Below the pieces are notes generated by a model. That model was not told where the DNA came from and ran no database searches. It worked only from the letters and a program-made list of their open reading frames with translations. Shown in pieces: positions 41,940 to 43,738 of a DNA stretch of 43,738 nt. Source of the DNA: Dinochytrium kinnereticum (lineage: Eukaryota > Chytridiomycota > Chytridiomycetes > Chytridiales > Chytridiaceae); the NCBI GenBank assembly GCA_027604005.1, contig JADGJT010000160.1:1-43738 (forward strand). The letters run 5' to 3'. The position numbers and the translations under genes were made by a program. Numbering within the stretch: the stretch's first letter is position 1; every line of letters starts with the position of its first letter.

Positions 41940-42454
41940 TGCAGGAGGTTAGAGAGGAGGGTGGAAGGCGGGGAGGGGGATGCGTGAAGGTGGAGGGTGA
42001 AGGTGGAGGGGATGCGTGAAGATGAGGTGAAGGTGGAGGGGATGCGTGAGGGAGGGAAGGAGGTGTGAAGGCGAGGTGTGAGGAAAGGAGAGAAGGAAGA
42101 AAATCGGAAAGAAAGAAAGAAATGAAATTTCTGCGTAGGGTGAGTGCGACTGTGTGTCTCCAACTGTGTGACTGACTGACAAGGCAGGGGAAGGGCAATG
42201 GCTTGGTGGCAGAGACGACCAAGAAGAGGAGGCAACTTTTCTGCTTCAGCCAATCGGAATATTTCAGAAAAAAGAAGGTTGGTTGGTCTGCGCATTCACA
42301 CCACAACTGGATTCAGAAGTCAAACACTGGGAGCATCAACCACATCAACACCAAGAGACGGTTAAGAGAAAAAAGAAGAAAGAAAAAAAAAACACCCTCT
42401 ATTTAATAATCCTCCCAGGTCTTTTGGAGAGGTTAGGGTTCGTGTAAAGAGACT
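41940..42454. other. Intergenic region upstream of the Fus1-like gene, with short tandem repeats
   Basis: About 515 bp. Directly upstream of the ATG, 41979-42056 holds three copies of GATGCGTGA separated by GGTGGAGG/GGTGAAGG units: a degenerate purine-rich minisatellite that would be transcribed as CT/CA-rich leader. A/G tracts are near 42370-42390. No gene is seen. Confidence 0.55.
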
Positions 42455-43738
42455 TCACATGGGATACCCCAACGCGTCGAGAGCCCTCAACACCTCCATG
42501 AGCGGCAGATCAACCTCAAAAGAACAAACCCCTCTCCCCTCCTCCTTCTCCAACACGCCTCGACCCCCAACCATCCCCTCCTCCTAGCAACCTCACTCCC
42601 CCCGGCAGCAGCCGTCTCCAACGCCATCAAAGCCGACTGCGGCACCACCACATCCGCCTTCACAACCAAGGTCGTCCAAGCGGATGGATCCGAGGGTCGA
42701 AACGCATGCACCCCAACCACATGCCGACAATTCACAATCACCCTCCGATGCCGCGTTCGGGGCTTGGCTGGGGCGCCGCTCGAGTGATCGGCGAGGGGGA
42801 GGACGGCGAATGGCTCCGTGGAGGTTGTTGAGAGGGTTTCGAGGTGCTTGTCGAACGCGGCGTGGGTTTCGTTTGTGGGGTGCGGTGGGAGGAAGAGGGG
42901 GCTGGCGTGTTTGTGGGGGAGGCGGGTGTGCGGGATCAGGAGGATTGGGGAGTTCGGGGGGAGGTCATCGCCTGGTTCAAGGATGAGTGAGATTTGGGTG
43001 TGGTTTAGGTAGAAGATAAGGGAGGGACGGAGGAGGAGGGGTGGCGGGGTGGTGGTGAGGGAGGCGGAGGGGGGGGTTGGGGACGAGGAGGGGCCGGCTT
43101 GAGGTGGAGGGGTGGTGGAGGATGGATGCTGTTGAATTGAAGAAAATTAGTTATCCGTCAAAAGTAACCAGAGCGGGTGATGATGGGATCCATAAACCAA
43201 GATGAATCGCGTTGCAAAGCACAAGAGAAAAATGACGGCCAGAGAGGGCAAGAGGAACAGATACGTGCTTAAAGCGACGACGACAAAAACAACCAAGCCG
43301 CTCAATCAGCAGAAAAGAACTAAAGATCGAAAAAAAACAACAAAAAAAAAAAACAAACAAACTCCAAGCTATCGCACCCAATCTAACCCCGAAACCCCAA
43401 CCTCGAAAAGCAACAACAAGCATTGAAGAAAAAAAAAACCAACAGCCACTCACCCCCATAAACCCCTTTGCAACGGCAACACCCGCCGTAACAGTACTCG
43501 TAACAGTCCTAACAGCCTTCAAAGCCCCCATCTTCTCCATCAAATTCCCACCACCAGGCACCGGCGGTCCTTCCACCGCAATCAACCTCAAAAGCGACGC
43601 CCTCCCACCCTCCCCATCAATCGCACCCCACCTCACCCCCGCAGAAACCGCCCCGCCAGCGTTCAATCGATACGGAGGAGGAATGGATGGATCTTGCGTT
43701 GATGAGACTCGTGGACGGGGTGGGAGGGTTGGGGCTTG
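42455..43738 (-). CDS. 3' part of an unidentified gene, with a probable frame break near its end
   Basis: I do not recognise this protein. Exons on the - strand: 43738-43454 (open at the window edge), then 43128 onward, with a 325-nt phase-0 intron. The first exon encodes PSIPPPYRLNAGGAVSAGVR and continues to an Ala/Val/Thr-rich segment ending AVAKGFMG. The second encodes a Pro-rich linker, then LIFYLNHTQISLILEPGDDL, a block of likely folded sequence, and VNCRHVVGVHAFRPSD ... VVVPQSALMALETAAAG. In the direct frame the protein then becomes Arg/Trp-rich and stops at 42487. In the -1 frame from 42583 the sequence reads GVCSFEVDLPLMEVLRALDA and stops at 42455, which looks far more like protein. 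One missing base in the G run at about 42575-42579, or an 80-nt intron ending at 42584, would connect them. A lipid-binding or START-like fold is only a guess. Confidence 0.55.

Overview
This is eukaryotic nuclear DNA from a fungus. The evidence is the gene content: a velvet-family regulator, a Yap/Pap1-type bZIP, two-finger C2H2 regulators, Sen54, and a single-pass membrane protein with a C-terminal SH3 domain. The genes carry many short GT-AG introns, often with CTRAY-type branch sites. An early-diverging (for example zoosporic) fungus would fit, but nothing here proves it. There is no bacterial, plasmid, CRISPR or transposon signature, and I found no convincing tRNA or rRNA gene. All exon models were made by eye from splice sites, reading frame and family motifs.

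Layout. Positions 1-14407 (+) hold the 3' part of one giant gene: 15 exons, about 4,496 residues inside the window, 5' end outside. It begins in a tandem array of near-identical exon+intron units of about 370 bp. It continues as very acidic, repeat-built exons, then a run of short related exons, and ends in a Ser/Arg/Pro-rich exon of 989 codons. All 14 introns are phase 1, so every internal exon can be skipped or duplicated without a frameshift. I do not recognise the protein.

From 15.6 kb to the right edge every gene is on the - strand. In map order: C2H2 regulator A (15620-17373), its paralogue C2H2 regulator B (21063-23035), a GTPBP1-type translational GTPase with a very large disordered insertion (26588-31017), tRNA-splicing endonuclease subunit Sen54 (31693-33240), a velvet-domain regulator whose conserved core is completed by an 11-nt micro-exon (34309-36371), a Yap-type bZIP (37933-39565), a Fus1-like membrane/SH3 protein (40312-41939), and the 3' part of an unidentified gene (42455-43738).

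Working together. Each gene appears to be transcribed separately. Two themes stand out. Four transcriptional regulators lie within 24 kb (two C2H2 paralogues, velvet, bZIP). Two genes act on tRNA or translation (Sen54 and the GTPBP1-like GTPase). The least explained element is the giant modular gene, whose exon units each carry a G-x-(I/L)-P-S...NPF motif and look as if they are still multiplying. Long intergenic stretches hold mainly simple repeats and a few tandem duplications.
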